This document shows positions 40,801 to 50,567 of a stretch of 64,000 nucleotides of DNA, in pieces. How positions within the stretch are numbered: the stretch's first letter is position 1; the number at the start of each line of letters is the position of its first letter. The stretch lies in the NCBI GenBank assembly GCA_020186115.1, contig WSYJ01000033.1, forward strand, positions 372,001-436,000, written 5' to 3'. The stretch comes from Histomonas meleagridis (taxonomy: Eukaryota; Parabasalia; Tritrichomonadida; Dientamoebidae). The position numbers were made by a program, and so were the translations under genes. Below the pieces are notes generated by a model. It saw only the letters and a program-made list of their open reading frames with translations, was not told the origin of the DNA and searched no databases.

Positions 40801-41197
40801 TTTTGATCTGGACATCTTCGATTGGACACGGATCTGACTCAACGAATTTGAGCTCTTTCATAATTCCGTTGAAGTTCTGTCGAAAGTTTTGGAGTTTGTC
40901 GATTACATAGTTCGGCTCCTTCTCCAAGAGAAGACGCGGATGATTCGCTTCGGTCAATTCGAAGAATAGATCTTTGAGATCGTGAATGTGTTGAATTATT
41001 TGGCGTAACAAGTTCTGGACATGCGAAAGCGAGTCGGTGGGCATTTTCACATGCGGAAGAACTTGCTTGCATACGTTATTTAATTCGCCACATAAACAAG
41101 CAGTCTTCGCCTTGTGGAGATACACGTTTTTGTAGTTGATGAGCACCTGGTTGATCTCATACCGAATGTTGGGAATCCATTTGTCCATCGGCTGCAT
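37865..41197 (-). CDS. TKL-type protein kinase with C-terminal helical repeats
   Basis: The 1110-residue protein has three parts. Residues 1-205 are helical with a coiled coil (about 170-200, YEETRKKYKEEEEKAKQQLN). The kinase domain is about 214-475: IGFGAFAEVFLG glycine loop, VAIKKL, HRDLKSLNILL near 334, DFG, GTVQWMAPEV, and ADVYSYGIILWELLTHDLPF. HRDLKSLN and the GTVQWMAPE segment mark a tyrosine-kinase-like (TKL) Ser/Thr kinase. About 480-1110 are armadillo/HEAT-like helices, probably a docking platform. TKL kinases with such tails are common in trichomonads. The targets are unknown. A second ATG three codons in gives the same protein. Confidence 0.92.
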   Translation of the reverse strand: MQPMDKWIPNIRYEINQVLINYKNVYLHKAKTACLCGELNNVCKQVLPHVKMPTDSLSHVQNLLRQIIQHIHDLKDLFFELTEANHPRLLLEKEPNYVIDKLQNFRQNFNGIMKELKFVESDPCPIEDVQIKIDDLADTEDIINCLHKLIDIVPNEEDKNTYKSRLTFYEETRKKYKEEEEKAKQQLNEQNRIMTQEEINSEFTELSKYSLEYNDFELHKKIGFGAFAEVFLGYQKSTHKIVAIKKLHSNQFNRKNFEMFKREIKIIASVQHFAILPFVGACIKPPYCIITEYLSGGCLFERLRKGPPLDPTKHTIIALGIAAGMAHMHEKGMIHRDLKSLNILLDADDFPKICDFGMSREIAKEGEPPMSGSVGTVQWMAPEVIQCTAYGAKADVYSYGIILWELLTHDLPFQGLKEVQVAMTVINRDSRPIIPQSCPPKLSVLIKLCWDKDPSKRPDFTKIVQAFASGEVFYPGTNHEIVKAYLNQYMQTNTKTYHFNPEDATIESAQQIYDELSNNTKQEEGISKILLIKDYEKWYKYFLQLKIVEKLIDIMTKCQQVNFSFSLVLCLVELLQNKEIIQQFIECNGSNVLLDLFLKFGMTSMNRIIECLMIIIQNDKNVKLGIDHFTKLAPFLVSNDLIIRLDTMKLLVYVLENHVYDEDGSLTVLTLNVMCNAQPEAKPQILMITLKILKLLLELPKPFSFIIRADGPATIYVLLGKDKSEEIQIESLELIQKMLQNSVPPIKTISLFVCGFKYLIENNPNNTKLQLKALIILSILLKSSSIYKEVSVSENIMEGIKLCLSSNSIQVIIYTLKICFAFLSNFTSFNKFKEIGNDLIPLLVNNKENGAISNLAASCLIIILSNSSEYNQKLIQNGEKEFPQFIKNSFKSNNQIEIEIGLRLLGVISSTFSGALLIEKNNLINDIISFKDNNKLIKLIMMTLASHASSYPLSKSLINLIPFIFEALSDEKLSPYPLLTIVNIVVNPLAAMKCVSYMDKLIKLMDVDEKETKLRAFNAIHRILIVSEACEKIVDENLVKSLIEKCEKACDGEYAQIAYEILEAIAENNVGKKELEKSKVRTKLEDGLEKMIATDPLRPVFMRLYARMGI

Positions 41198-41537
41198 TTG
41201 GGAAATTTGTCAACTGTTTCCTTTTCGAGGCACTTTTCGGTTGGATTTTAAAGAAAATCAAATGCAAAATAACCGCCCAAAAAATTGACGACTGTAGAAA
41301 CGATGGATTCAAATGAATGGGAAATGATCGTATTCATATTCAAAAAATAAGTTGAAGATCGATGGTTAATTATGATATTGTTTTCACATTAATTAATATT
41401 TTAAGTGATAATTTCATATTTACAACATTTAAACTTGATCAAGTTGCATACGATCTCTATTTAAAATAATGTCACATGGAAAATGCACAGTTTGTTTAAA
41501 TAAGTTCCCAAACATTAAGGCACTGGATTATACGTTT

Positions 41538-42959
41538 TTACTTAGCGTATTCATTTAAGAACTGTGCGAACGCAGCAGTAAACTTGATAGTGTATGGGAG
41601 GTCCAAACTCTCGTCGTATCCGTGCGGGTTTGAGTCCAGACCAGCGCATCCTGTTACCATTATTTGTGATTCTGGCCACAGCTGCGCCAACAAACTGGTC
41701 AAAGGTATAGACGCACCTTCGCCATAGAACAATGGGTTACTACCGAACACGCTGTTTGAAGCCTTGTACAAAGCGTCCTGTATCTTCGGCTTAAATGTAT
41801 TACATTCCCAACCAGTTCCAGTGCTCAATGGTGTGTATGTAACCTTAGCGTTATAAGGCGGATCCTTTTCAAGTGTTTCCTTCATTGCTACTGAAACATT
41901 TTCTGCTTTAATTCCTGGCGGAATACGTAACGAAAGTTTCAATGCTGTACGTGTTCGCATTACATTTGATCCTTCTGCAATGCATGGAACGCCGTCGCAA
42001 CCTGTTACAGCAAGACCTGGCTTACATGTGTTATATATAATTTGGTCGCGGATTTGCTCTTTAAGAGGTTTAGCGCCTGGAAGTAATACAACGCTATCAA
42101 GGACATGATCGCCGAATGTTTCAACGCATTCATCGATCTGTGATAGTTTTGTTTGACTAATCTCTGGGAGATTGGCTTCTTTGAGGAGTATTTCTCCTGT
42201 CTTTTCATCTTCGATACGTGACAAAAGTTGACGAATGATACGGAATGTGGATGGAACAAGTCCAGTTGCCATTCCACTATGACATGGTGATGACAAATGT
42301 TCGACTGAAAGAATGCCGCCAACAAAGCCACGAAGCGAAGAGCAACACCAGAAATGTTCATAATCCATACAGGCGCCATCGAGTATGAATATGAAGTCGA
42401 TCTTGCCAATGGTGGTGAAAAGCTCGTTGAAGTATCGCGTGATTTCTTCGTCGCCACTTTCTTCGCCTGTTTCAAGGATAATTGTCATGTTGGGATGAGG
42501 AAGACCTTTAGATTGAAGATACTTAATCGACGTGAAAATGAGGAACGGATTGTAAGAATCGTCGTTGGAGCCACGGCCATAAAGTTTGTCGCCTCGGACA
42601 ACAGGATTTGTGGCAGATAAACCTTCGGACCATTTGGCTGGATCGAGATGTGGCATCTTATCAAGGTGTCCATAAGTTAAGACATTCTCTGAGTTGGGTG
42701 CGCCTTTGATTGTAGCCATTAATAATGGTTGGCGTCCTTCGTCAGCATACACTTTGATGTTAATATCTTTGAGCTCAAGGGATTCAATCCAGGCTTTGGT
42801 GGTGGCTACAGTTTTCTGGATGAGGCCATTCGTTAAGAAATTGACATCATACTCTGGTGAAAGATTTGGAATGCGAATAACGCTCTTAAGGCCTTCGAGC
42901 GCTACACCGCCTTCCGACCACGCGCTGCGGCAGAATTCAAGGCAATCTTTGATATCCAT
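41538..42959 (-). CDS. M20-family metallodipeptidase (carnosinase/CNDP-like)
   Basis: The 473-residue cytosolic zinc peptidase probably cleaves Cys-Gly or other dipeptides. Metal and catalytic residues are visible: GHLD (H98, D100), GRGSNDD (D133/D134), ETGEESGDE (E166/E167), FILDGACMD (D194) and the C-terminal NPHGYDE (H446). The dimerisation domain lies between (HSGMATGLVPS). There is no signal peptide. Length is that of the CNDP2/Dug1 branch of M20. The gene uses more C and G at third positions than its neighbours, which could mean strong expression or later acquisition. Confidence 0.92.
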   Translation of the reverse strand: MDIKDCLEFCRSAWSEGGVALEGLKSVIRIPNLSPEYDVNFLTNGLIQKTVATTKAWIESLELKDINIKVYADEGRQPLLMATIKGAPNSENVLTYGHLDKMPHLDPAKWSEGLSATNPVVRGDKLYGRGSNDDSYNPFLIFTSIKYLQSKGLPHPNMTIILETGEESGDEEITRYFNELFTTIGKIDFIFILDGACMDYEHFWCCSSLRGFVGGILSVEHLSSPCHSGMATGLVPSTFRIIRQLLSRIEDEKTGEILLKEANLPEISQTKLSQIDECVETFGDHVLDSVVLLPGAKPLKEQIRDQIIYNTCKPGLAVTGCDGVPCIAEGSNVMRTRTALKLSLRIPPGIKAENVSVAMKETLEKDPPYNAKVTYTPLSTGTGWECNTFKPKIQDALYKASNSVFGSNPLFYGEGASIPLTSLLAQLWPESQIMVTGCAGLDSNPHGYDESLDLPYTIKFTAAFAQFLNEYAK

Positions 42960-43675
42960 GAAAATAAGTGAAGTGAACTCATTGATCGTTAAAGAAACTG
43001 CATCGTTTCTGAAATTTTAGAGCGGGGCGCCCCAAAGAAGCAAAGATTTTAATCAAGTCAAAGAACCATTTTCTGATATATTAAAAATCTTTTAATTACT
43101 TGTTTTAACTGTCATATTGAGCTATTCATTTCTGTGTGCAAAATCATTTTTGTTTAAATAAAAACTGAATTTCAAATCTGATATCTTTATATATCTTTTT
43201 ATATTTAATGTAATGAATTAGCAACTGTAGTGGTAAATTGTGGAAAACGGTCGTTTTGCACGTCTACGCGGATGAGACATAAATCTCTCGGAAAAAAAAT
43301 TGTTCGGACATGTGATGTGAAACGGTTTGTATAAAATTTGAATAAATAAAAACGCTATTAGGTTTGCATAAACAAAATAAACAAACGTTTTAACCTAAAG
43401 ATTCTTTCCATTGAACAAAAGATAATTTGGAATGTCATAATTTGCATTTGTTTCTTTGATCAATTAATGATGTTATATTAAACTAACGTTACGGAAGAGA
43501 ACCAAAAAGTTGATCATTATAGAAATAACGTTCTCTCATTTATTGAATAAAACTGTGAAATCAACGCAAAAAGTTAATTTCTCAGGACGATCAATGCCAA
43601 TTCAAATTATGGAACAAAAAGTATTTCGGGTGCCCTAGTTTCGAACGTTTTACTTGAGATTTTGGTCTAGCAAAA
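42960..43675. other. Intergenic, divergent promoters
   Basis: About 715 bp between divergent starts. AACGAT cores on the minus strand lie at 42985-42990 and 43002-43007, just upstream of the peptidase ATG. AACGGTCGT lies at 43246 on the plus strand. GAACGTTTT lies about 35 nt before the importin ATG. Nothing else is recognisable. Confidence 0.45.
42985..42990 (-). promoter_or_regulatory. AACGAT element upstream of the M20 peptidase
   Basis: On the minus strand TTAACGATCAATGAG lies 26 nt before the ATG. A second AACGAT follows 11 bp further upstream at 43002-43007. Confidence 0.35.
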
Positions 43676-46564
43676 ATGGATGAGGAAGAATTACAAAAAT
43701 GGGAAACAGTAATGCTTGCAACATATCAAAATGATAAAAGTCTAATTGATGCAGCTCAGAATGAAATATTTGGTCTTCTTCAACAACAATCTTTTGACGT
43801 TTTCATTGAAATTTTGCAAAATTCATGTGAACCATTAGCCCGAAAAGCTGCATCAACATACTTCTGTAGGGACGTTGAAATGCACCTCAAAGAAATTACA
43901 TTAAATAAAAGAAAGAAAATATGTAATTTCATTTTAGGAAATATAATGATTCCAAATCAAGATATTGTTATCATCCAAAACTATATTGAAATCATTCGAC
44001 TTTTTGCTAGTTCTTCACATAAACTATTACCCGAGATCGAACAATTTATTGTTGAAATCCAAAATGATCCCAATATCATTCGCCTTAATTTACTTGTTAA
44101 AGTCATTCCATTTCTTAAGCCCGATTATGTTGAACAACGTTACCAAATGTTTTCCAATATAGCTTGTAATTTTCTTCAACTGGATAATTGGGACATTATT
44201 AACATATCAATTTCACTTACTAAAGTCTTATTGTCATGTTCCAAAGACATTAGAGGCTATGAAAATGCTTTTGTACGTCTTTGTCAACTTTGTCCAATTG
44301 TAATAAATGAACCAGTAAACATACAAAACAACTATTGGAATAGATTGGGCGAACTAATACAAATTGGTGTTTGTCCACCTGATCTTATTCTTGCTATACT
44401 TACATCAATATCTAATGATTCCATATCACCAGATTCGGCCTTATCAGCACTTACAGCAATTCAGCCATCAATTAGGGTCCTTCAACTTGAACAAGTTTTG
44501 GGAGTTATAAACATTTCGATAATTAATGCAGTTAAGTTTACTGAAACTGAAGGCTTACCGCCTGATGATTTTATTGGACCTATTGTCGAAGCATTTACAT
44601 ATTTTCCTCATCAACCAATTTATCAATTTATCAAAACCAAAATCAATGAAATCTTAACCACAAAAGGAATTAATGCAGCTGCAATTACATTATTTTCACC
44701 AATTTTGTCTGAATCTTTTGAACAACTTTCGGACGACATGTTATTTTTGAGAGATTTACTAAAAAGTGGCCTCCAAACAAATGATTCATTAATTGTTCAA
44801 TCATGTTGTTCACTTTTAGCTGAATTTGAAGAAACACATCAATTTTCATCATTCATTAATGAAATAATGATATATATTTATCCATATTTAATTGTTGAAG
44901 ATAAAGATGTTCGCCATCAAGCATTTAGATGTGTACAAGCAATTTTATTTGATCAATATATTCAAGGATCATTAGAAGCGATATGGTCCATTAAAGATCA
45001 AATTAAGCAAGAAGATCAATGGAGTTATATGGATATATTAGGGTTATCTATAAATAATGAAGCAGAAATTAATGATCAACAAATTTCAGCCATTTTAGAA
45101 TTCGCGTTAACATTTATTAGACAACCAACTCATATAATGCTTAAATCATATTCATTATATATATTAGCCAAATTAATTGTTCATGATGAAGATTCGATAA
45201 TGAATATCATTAATGATACAAAAGAATCAATAATATTATGTTTAAAATCAAGAAATGATGAAATACAAGAAAAAGCATTAAGTTTTTTGCATGAGCTTTT
45301 AATTATATATAAACTAAATGCAATTGGATTCGTGCTTGAGTTTTGGTCTTACATTAGTAATTTCATTCAAAGGAAAGTTCTTAATAGTTCAGTGCGTTTG
45401 AAGGTATTACAAATAGCAAGTTTAGTTGCAAGATTTGGTAATAAATATGAATTAGTGCCCGAAATAATACAATCATTACAAACACTTGCTAACAAAAGTT
45501 ATCATGATGATATAATCATTTTATGTATTCAAAAACTTATTCCCATATTAAATGATGAACAATCACAAATATTATTTAATTATATCATTACAAGGTGTAA
45601 AGAAACTGATGACATTGATACTGGAAAGAATTGTTTTCATGCATTAGCAAAGTTCTTAAAATATTGTAAACAAAATAATTCGAATTTGTTTTATAATGTA
45701 TCATTCCAATTATGCCAACAATTCTTTGAAGGTAATTTACCATTTCTATATCATAAATCTTTACTTAATCCTAATGATGATATTAATATTAATTTATTGG
45801 ATATATTCTTTGATTTCGTTTCACGTATATTAATGGTTAAATCAGATATTAATGATCAATTATTTAAAGCATGTATTAAAGTATTAGAACGACCACAAGA
45901 AAGTTATCAAATCGTAGTATTTAGTAATATACTTATAGTGTTTGATACTATTTCACAAGAAAATCTTCAAAAATTAATTTCTTTAATTCCGCAATTAATA
46001 CAAACTAAAGACACAGGTTTAAGGGGTTCTATTTCATTCTTTATGTTATTATTACTTAAGAAATATCCTTCGTTTTATGAAAGTTTTAAAGCTTTAATTC
46101 CAATATTATTAAATTGGTTTAAAGAATCAATTATAAACTTCACTAGTAATTCCGATAATTCCGATAATGGATATCTAACATCAAATCTTTCTTCTCTTTT
46201 CTTAGAAGTTGCATGTATCGATAGGCAATTCCCGAACGAAGTCGTGCTGCAAGCTTTAAGGTTTTTCCCGCCGAAAGATCACTTTGAAACTGATAATATG
46301 GCTAAGTGTATATTGACTTTGTTCTCTAATATACAAAATGTTGAGCCAATAATCTTGAAAAATGTCGCTCTGGCAATAGCAAAGTTTATCGCTCTCCCAA
46401 ATAATAAATTGGAAAAATGTAAAGTCGATCCTGTAACATCGCAAAATTTGATTATGCTATTTAAGACAATAGTTGGAAATTATCCAGACATTTTAAGCGC
46501 TGTGTTTGAGGAACTCAAAGAAAAACAATCAAATGTAAAAAGAATTATGAATGTGCTTCAATAA
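43676..46564 (+). CDS. Importin-beta-like karyopherin
   Basis: The 962-residue all-helical protein is built of HEAT repeats. The N-terminus (LIDAAQNEIFGLLQQQSFDV, then LARKAASTYFCRD) fits the importin-beta N-terminal Ran-binding repeats of importin-4/5 type. Later segments such as KDVRHQAFRCVQAILFD and NDEIQEKALSFLHELLIIYK are typical HEAT units. Length is near the usual 900-1100. It should carry cargo through nuclear pores under Ran control. Which cargo class is not readable here. One uninterrupted exon. Confidence 0.8.
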   Translation: MDEEELQKWETVMLATYQNDKSLIDAAQNEIFGLLQQQSFDVFIEILQNSCEPLARKAASTYFCRDVEMHLKEITLNKRKKICNFILGNIMIPNQDIVIIQNYIEIIRLFASSSHKLLPEIEQFIVEIQNDPNIIRLNLLVKVIPFLKPDYVEQRYQMFSNIACNFLQLDNWDIINISISLTKVLLSCSKDIRGYENAFVRLCQLCPIVINEPVNIQNNYWNRLGELIQIGVCPPDLILAILTSISNDSISPDSALSALTAIQPSIRVLQLEQVLGVINISIINAVKFTETEGLPPDDFIGPIVEAFTYFPHQPIYQFIKTKINEILTTKGINAAAITLFSPILSESFEQLSDDMLFLRDLLKSGLQTNDSLIVQSCCSLLAEFEETHQFSSFINEIMIYIYPYLIVEDKDVRHQAFRCVQAILFDQYIQGSLEAIWSIKDQIKQEDQWSYMDILGLSINNEAEINDQQISAILEFALTFIRQPTHIMLKSYSLYILAKLIVHDEDSIMNIINDTKESIILCLKSRNDEIQEKALSFLHELLIIYKLNAIGFVLEFWSYISNFIQRKVLNSSVRLKVLQIASLVARFGNKYELVPEIIQSLQTLANKSYHDDIIILCIQKLIPILNDEQSQILFNYIITRCKETDDIDTGKNCFHALAKFLKYCKQNNSNLFYNVSFQLCQQFFEGNLPFLYHKSLLNPNDDININLLDIFFDFVSRILMVKSDINDQLFKACIKVLERPQESYQIVVFSNILIVFDTISQENLQKLISLIPQLIQTKDTGLRGSISFFMLLLLKKYPSFYESFKALIPILLNWFKESIINFTSNSDNSDNGYLTSNLSSLFLEVACIDRQFPNEVVLQALRFFPPKDHFETDNMAKCILTLFSNIQNVEPIILKNVALAIAKFIALPNNKLEKCKVDPVTSQNLIMLFKTIVGNYPDILSAVFEELKEKQSNVKRIMNVLQ

Positions 46565-47488
46565 ATATGATTTTAGAGATATTGTAATAATAGAAATACA
46601 TTAAATTTTTTCGATTTCATGAGGAAATAACTCAACGCCATCGAACCACTAAAATTATCTAAAGAAATACTTTTAAAGAAACCAAAAATGTTACAAAATG
46701 AATTCACTAATTAAAAAGAAGATTAAATGACCATTTTTTGGTATTCTAAGTCATTAGAAGTGCATTTATCCTACATATTCCCTAAATTTAAAGAAAAAAC
46801 TATCCACAAACAATGTTATCGAGCAACTCCAAACCTTCGTCATTTGGTTGGTCACATTGTTTTTTGCATTTGACCAAGTTTTCGTTGAAAATGGTATTTT
46901 ATATCCACTTTTTAATATTCATATCAAAAAGTTTATCACAATAAAGATTAAAACCAAAAAAATGTAAAAATTGGAATTTTTTTACGTAGTCATATTTTTC
47001 CATGTCTCGTGAAAACCATATGGCTTATATATGCTAATTATATAAAAAATACAAAAATTTTATTAATTATTTCATATTAAAAATAACAATAAAAAACAAA
47101 AAACTTTCCGAGCCTATATTCGCAAATTCGATCTTAGATGATAATTTATAAATTTCATCCTTTGAAATCAAGCATTAATGAAAAAAAAACCATTTTGTCG
47201 TATCCGAAGTAAAGTTTTCAAAATAAATTCTGGCAAATGTCCTATCTCAATTTAGGCGGTGTTTTATTTGCCAGGCCAAATAACCTCATAAAATTGATAA
47301 AAACTTTTTTCCATTTTTGTCAGAAAATATGCGACTTTTGTTTGCGTGTTTACGTATCGTTTATCCAATGGATGTGTTATCACAATAAAAAATTTTGGTT
47401 TTACATAATGTATAAACACAAAACACACTGTGCAATTTGCTCCTTGTTTCACATAAACAAAAGATATTTAATCATGTTTATTTCCTTG
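46565..47488. other. Intergenic between convergent genes
   Basis: About 920 bp of AT-rich sequence. A short frame at 47237-47497 and its antisense partner have no coding character. I see no repeat or RNA gene. Confidence 0.5.
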
Positions 47489-48322
47489 TCAAAATGACTC
47501 GATTGAGAAGTCATATTGTGGCCTCATTATTGTTTGGAGCTTGGATACTTCTACGAGTGATTCGTGTGGTTCTAACATGACTCCAGCATCTTCTTCTTCC
47601 TGAGGCTCTGGTTGTTTCGGTTCAGGTTCAGGTTCAGGCTCAGGTAACTTAACAACCTCAGGTTCAATTGGCATTGGCACTGGCGCTCTTTGTTTTGGTG
47701 GTGGTGGTCGAAATACTTTTGGTTCAAATGGGATATCCATATCATCTTCACTATCATCTTCAGGTTCTTCGGGCTTTATTACAGCATTAGAATCGCTCTT
47801 GAAAAGTTTTGGTTGGATTTGAGATTTAGAATCAACTGGTGGTGGTGGAAGATGAAGTTTAACGCTGGTGTTCATATTGCGTTCAATCTCGCTGATATCT
47901 GGGAGAGCAGCGTCGTACATAAGGAAGTAATATATTGAAGTAGCCATGAGATGGATTTGATCTCGGAATAACACTCTCTTTTCGCCAAAAGATAAATAAA
48001 GAATGGTTTGGATTTCAGGTACGAGAGCACGAGCTACGGGAACGAATGTGCTTCTTCCGCTCTTTAATAACATAAGAAGAATAGATAAGGCACGATAAAC
48101 TGGGATGGGGTGTGAACCGAATTCATCAAAAACACGCAAAAGGCTAGTGATAATTACAGCACAGTTAACGGTAGATGTTCCAAGATCATTGATTTGAGAA
48201 ATTATATGTGGAGGGACACGATACTGACTCCCAGAGGTGGCCTTCTTAACAGCTTCTGTGATAGAATTGTTTTTAAGTTCGGGTATATCAAGAGCTGACT
48301 TGTATTTGAAGAGCTTCTTCAT
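47489..48322 (-). CDS. ENTH-domain protein, epsin-like
   Basis: The 277-residue protein starts at the first ATG (MKKLFKYKSAL); the longer frame uses GTG. Residues 5-130 are an ENTH-like helical domain (NNSITEAVKKATSG, then NCAVIITSLLRVFDE and ALSILLMLLKSGRSTFVPVA), which binds phosphoinositides at clathrin-coated membranes. The tail is acidic and proline-rich, with a PEPEPEPE run written in the DNA as a short TCAGGT repeat near 47620-47645. It also has DDMDIPF-like motifs that could bind clathrin or adaptors. No ubiquitin-interacting motif is evident. It suits the AP-1 mu gene upstream as a coat partner. Confidence 0.8.
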   Translation of the reverse strand: MKKLFKYKSALDIPELKNNSITEAVKKATSGSQYRVPPHIISQINDLGTSTVNCAVIITSLLRVFDEFGSHPIPVYRALSILLMLLKSGRSTFVPVARALVPEIQTILYLSFGEKRVLFRDQIHLMATSIYYFLMYDAALPDISEIERNMNTSVKLHLPPPPVDSKSQIQPKLFKSDSNAVIKPEEPEDDSEDDMDIPFEPKVFRPPPPKQRAPVPMPIEPEVVKLPEPEPEPEPKQPEPQEEEDAGVMLEPHESLVEVSKLQTIMRPQYDFSIESF

Positions 48323-48406
48323 TTTGACTTCTGGCACCTTTTGAGAGACTACTCAAAAGTTCACAAAAACAGTTTATGATATTTCACAAACTTGACTTCA
48401 AACACG

Positions 48407-48415
48407 GCGACCGTT
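48407..48415 (-). promoter_or_regulatory. AACGGTCGC motif in the ENTH/Pcc1 divergent promoter
   Basis: The nonamer AACGGTCGC on the minus strand lies in the 112-bp space between two divergent ATGs. The same nonamer occurs at 51322 and 62180. It extends the AACGG Myb-type core. Confidence 0.35.
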
Positions 48416-48434
48416 TACTTTCACCTTTTTTTGG

Positions 48435-48695
48435 ATGCAGGACTTTCCTTACAAAGAAACTCTTGAATTCGAATTCAAAAAACCTGAATATGCAAGAATA
48501 GCAGCAAGGTCATTAAGTGTAGATGATGATTTAAAGCCTCAAGAATCAAGCTCACAATTTTATTCTTTTGGTACTTCATTAATAATGTCTGTTCAAGCAA
48601 TCTCAGAAAAGCACTTAAAAAAGGCAATAAATACTACAACTCCATCTATTAAGTTCATACAAGAAATAATTGATACTTTCGCATTAGATAACTAA
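48435..48695 (+). CDS. Pcc1-like subunit of the KEOPS/EKC complex
   Basis: The 86-residue protein has the Pcc1/LAGE3 layout: an N-terminal beta strand pair (KETLEFEFKKPEYARIAARS), the LSVDDDLKPQ block where the family has LxVDxE(L/P), and a strand/helix end (TSLIMSVQAISEKHLKKAIN, then FIQEIIDTF). Pcc1 dimerises in KEOPS, which makes the t6A modification of ANN-decoding tRNAs. Full length for the family. It is head-to-head with the ENTH gene. Confidence 0.82.
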   Translation: MQDFPYKETLEFEFKKPEYARIAARSLSVDDDLKPQESSSQFYSFGTSLIMSVQAISEKHLKKAINTTTPSIKFIQEIIDTFALDN

Positions 48696-48847
48696 AAAAA
48701 ATATTTGTTTGTATTTTTGTTTTTTGATTAACTAAAATGTCAAATGTTTTTTGGACTTTAGCTTAGAAAAAAAAATACATTCAAGAAGGTAATTTAATCA
48801 TGTGCAAATTAATGAGATGATCATTTAAATTCATTGAGCCGAATTTC

Positions 48848-49402
48848 TTAGCAAGAGCATCCACCGTCTGTTTTAGTATTGGTCTGGTTAAAATCAACTT
48901 TTTCAGGCATTTCAAAAGAAGCATCCTTCAAAGAATTAGCAATAGAATTTAATAATTCGTTGGTACCAAAATTTGTTTTTGCAGATACTTCTGAATATGG
49001 AATGCCTTTTTCCTCGCAATATTGTGTTATTTCATCATTAGTAACAACATGCTGAAGATCTGACTTATTACCAACAATAAACATCTTTGTGCTCGTTGGA
49101 GAAATTGAGTTTGTAAGGATTTCATACCATGATTCAAGATTATCAAAAGTTGACTTATCATTAAGTGCAAAGACAAAAACAACGGCTTTAGCTCCATGAG
49201 CATATTGTGGCGCAACTGCTTGGAACGCGTCTTGTCCAGCAGTATCCCAAATGTTTAAATCAACGTCTTGGTCATCTGTTTTAACAGAAAGGTTAATAGA
49301 TGATGCACTAATCGTTGGTTCAACTGCTTTTGGAGATGATTGAAATGAATTAATTATAGTTGTTTTTCCAACACCAGAATCACCGAAAAAAACAACTTTC
49401 AT
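48848..49402 (-). CDS. Rab-family small GTPase
   Basis: The 184-residue GTPase has a P-loop GDSGVGKT (7-14), an effector Thr in the VEPTISAS segment, WDTAGQDAF with the catalytic Gln, GNKSDL and SAK guanine-specificity motifs, and a C-terminal CSC prenylation signal. It is a membrane-traffic switch. The subfamily is not clear from sequence, as trichomonads have very many Rabs. Confidence 0.94.
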   Translation of the reverse strand: MKVVFFGDSGVGKTTIINSFQSSPKAVEPTISASSINLSVKTDDQDVDLNIWDTAGQDAFQAVAPQYAHGAKAVVFVFALNDKSTFDNLESWYEILTNSISPTSTKMFIVGNKSDLQHVVTNDEITQYCEEKGIPYSEVSAKTNFGTNELLNSIANSLKDASFEMPEKVDFNQTNTKTDGGCSC

Positions 49403-49570
49403 CTTAAATTTGTTGGCCTTAATAATGTAAAACTTTCAAACAATAAAATTTGTCGACGGTTTCGGATCAACGACAAGATAAACCAAAGAAAAAAACTGCT
49501 TTTGGTTTGGTGGGGCTACATAACAAGAAAAAGCTCCAAAATAAAAATTAATTCGAACTACCACAAAAGT

Positions 49571-50470
49571 TTACATCATACTTTCTTTGTTACTTTCAAC
49601 TATTTCTTTATACTTAAAAACAATTGCCATATAAGAAATAGAGAAATCATTTGATGACACCAACTGTGCCAACTCTCCTCTCTCAATCATTTTTGCTGTA
49701 TACCCTTCACAGAACATATGCAAAATTAAATAAATTGCATAACATCCGCAAATTGACCCATTAATTTTTTCAATGAAAGTCTTAAACATACTGTAATCAA
49801 AGTTAGAAATGAGATTCATTGCTTCCATATCAAAAAGTTGAAGTTGGTATGTAATACTTATCCTTGTATTTGCATATAATGTAAACTTAAATATTTCCCC
49901 CCAGTGTATAAAGTCACTCGAAATAATAAAGAGCGTCCTATCAGATTTGATTATTGGCTGAAGAATAGAGTTCACTTTTTCTTCGCGACTTTCATTAAGT
50001 GAACCAACCAAAATTGGCACAACTTTAATGGGGCGATCGCCAAAAACATATTTAATAAGTGGGTATTGCATTTCATGAGAGTGCTCTGCTTCATCTATTT
50101 TCTTTTCCATAGGAGAAAACATAGGATCTGCAATTAACTGATTACACAATTCTGTATCAACTTGTATAGGACCAAAAGGTGTGATAACATCACTAGCAGT
50201 ACTCACAAGACAATTTGGAAGAGCTATATGATGACATGGACCAAGCAAGATAATTTTATCATACTTAGTGGGATCAATCAATGAATAGCTTTTAGCTGCG
50301 ATTTTTAAGCAAACACTGTAGCAAGAATGTGGTGATATGATACCAACAACTCCTTCTTTATCTTGAGGAGTAGTTGGCGCATAATAAAATGAAGCTTTCA
50401 GCATTTTTTCAAGTTCTTCTCCAACAGGGTACCATTCTCCGCTATGTGTCATAGCTCGAGAATAGCACAT
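49571..50470 (-). CDS. MEMO1-family protein
   Basis: The 299-residue protein of the MEMO fold begins RAMTHSGEWYPVGEELEKML. It contains VGIISPHSCYSVCLKIAAKS, the KIILLGPCHHIALPNCLVST block, AEHSHEMQYPLIKYVFG and FIISSDFIHWGEIF, which carry the conserved His/Cys cleft residues. MEMO proteins are related to nonheme iron dioxygenases; in animals MEMO1 binds copper or iron and acts in redox and migration signalling. The exact role in protists is unknown. It is divergent from SmD3 with 97 bp between starts. Confidence 0.92.
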   Translation of the reverse strand: MCYSRAMTHSGEWYPVGEELEKMLKASFYYAPTTPQDKEGVVGIISPHSCYSVCLKIAAKSYSLIDPTKYDKIILLGPCHHIALPNCLVSTASDVITPFGPIQVDTELCNQLIADPMFSPMEKKIDEAEHSHEMQYPLIKYVFGDRPIKVVPILVGSLNESREEKVNSILQPIIKSDRTLFIISSDFIHWGEIFKFTLYANTRISITYQLQLFDMEAMNLISNFDYSMFKTFIEKINGSICGCYAIYLILHMFCEGYTAKMIERGELAQLVSSNDFSISYMAIVFKYKEIVESNKESMM

Positions 50471-50567
50471 TTAAAAAAACGTTTTTTTATATAAAAGTGT
50501 CATTAATGTCATTTTTAACGTCACTTTTGTGAAAATATAAAGTATTTAATTTCGAAGCTTTGGCTAC

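Noticed and set aside
43240-43330. Possible structured RNA (GC-richer patch with GTCTACGCGGATGAGAC)
   Set aside because: I could not form a convincing snRNA or other known RNA from it, and no family motif (such as ACAGAGA of U6) is present.
47237-47497. 86-codon frame and its antisense partner
   Set aside because: Both strands are open by chance in AT-rich DNA; no domain, and amino-acid make-up is unlike the genes around.
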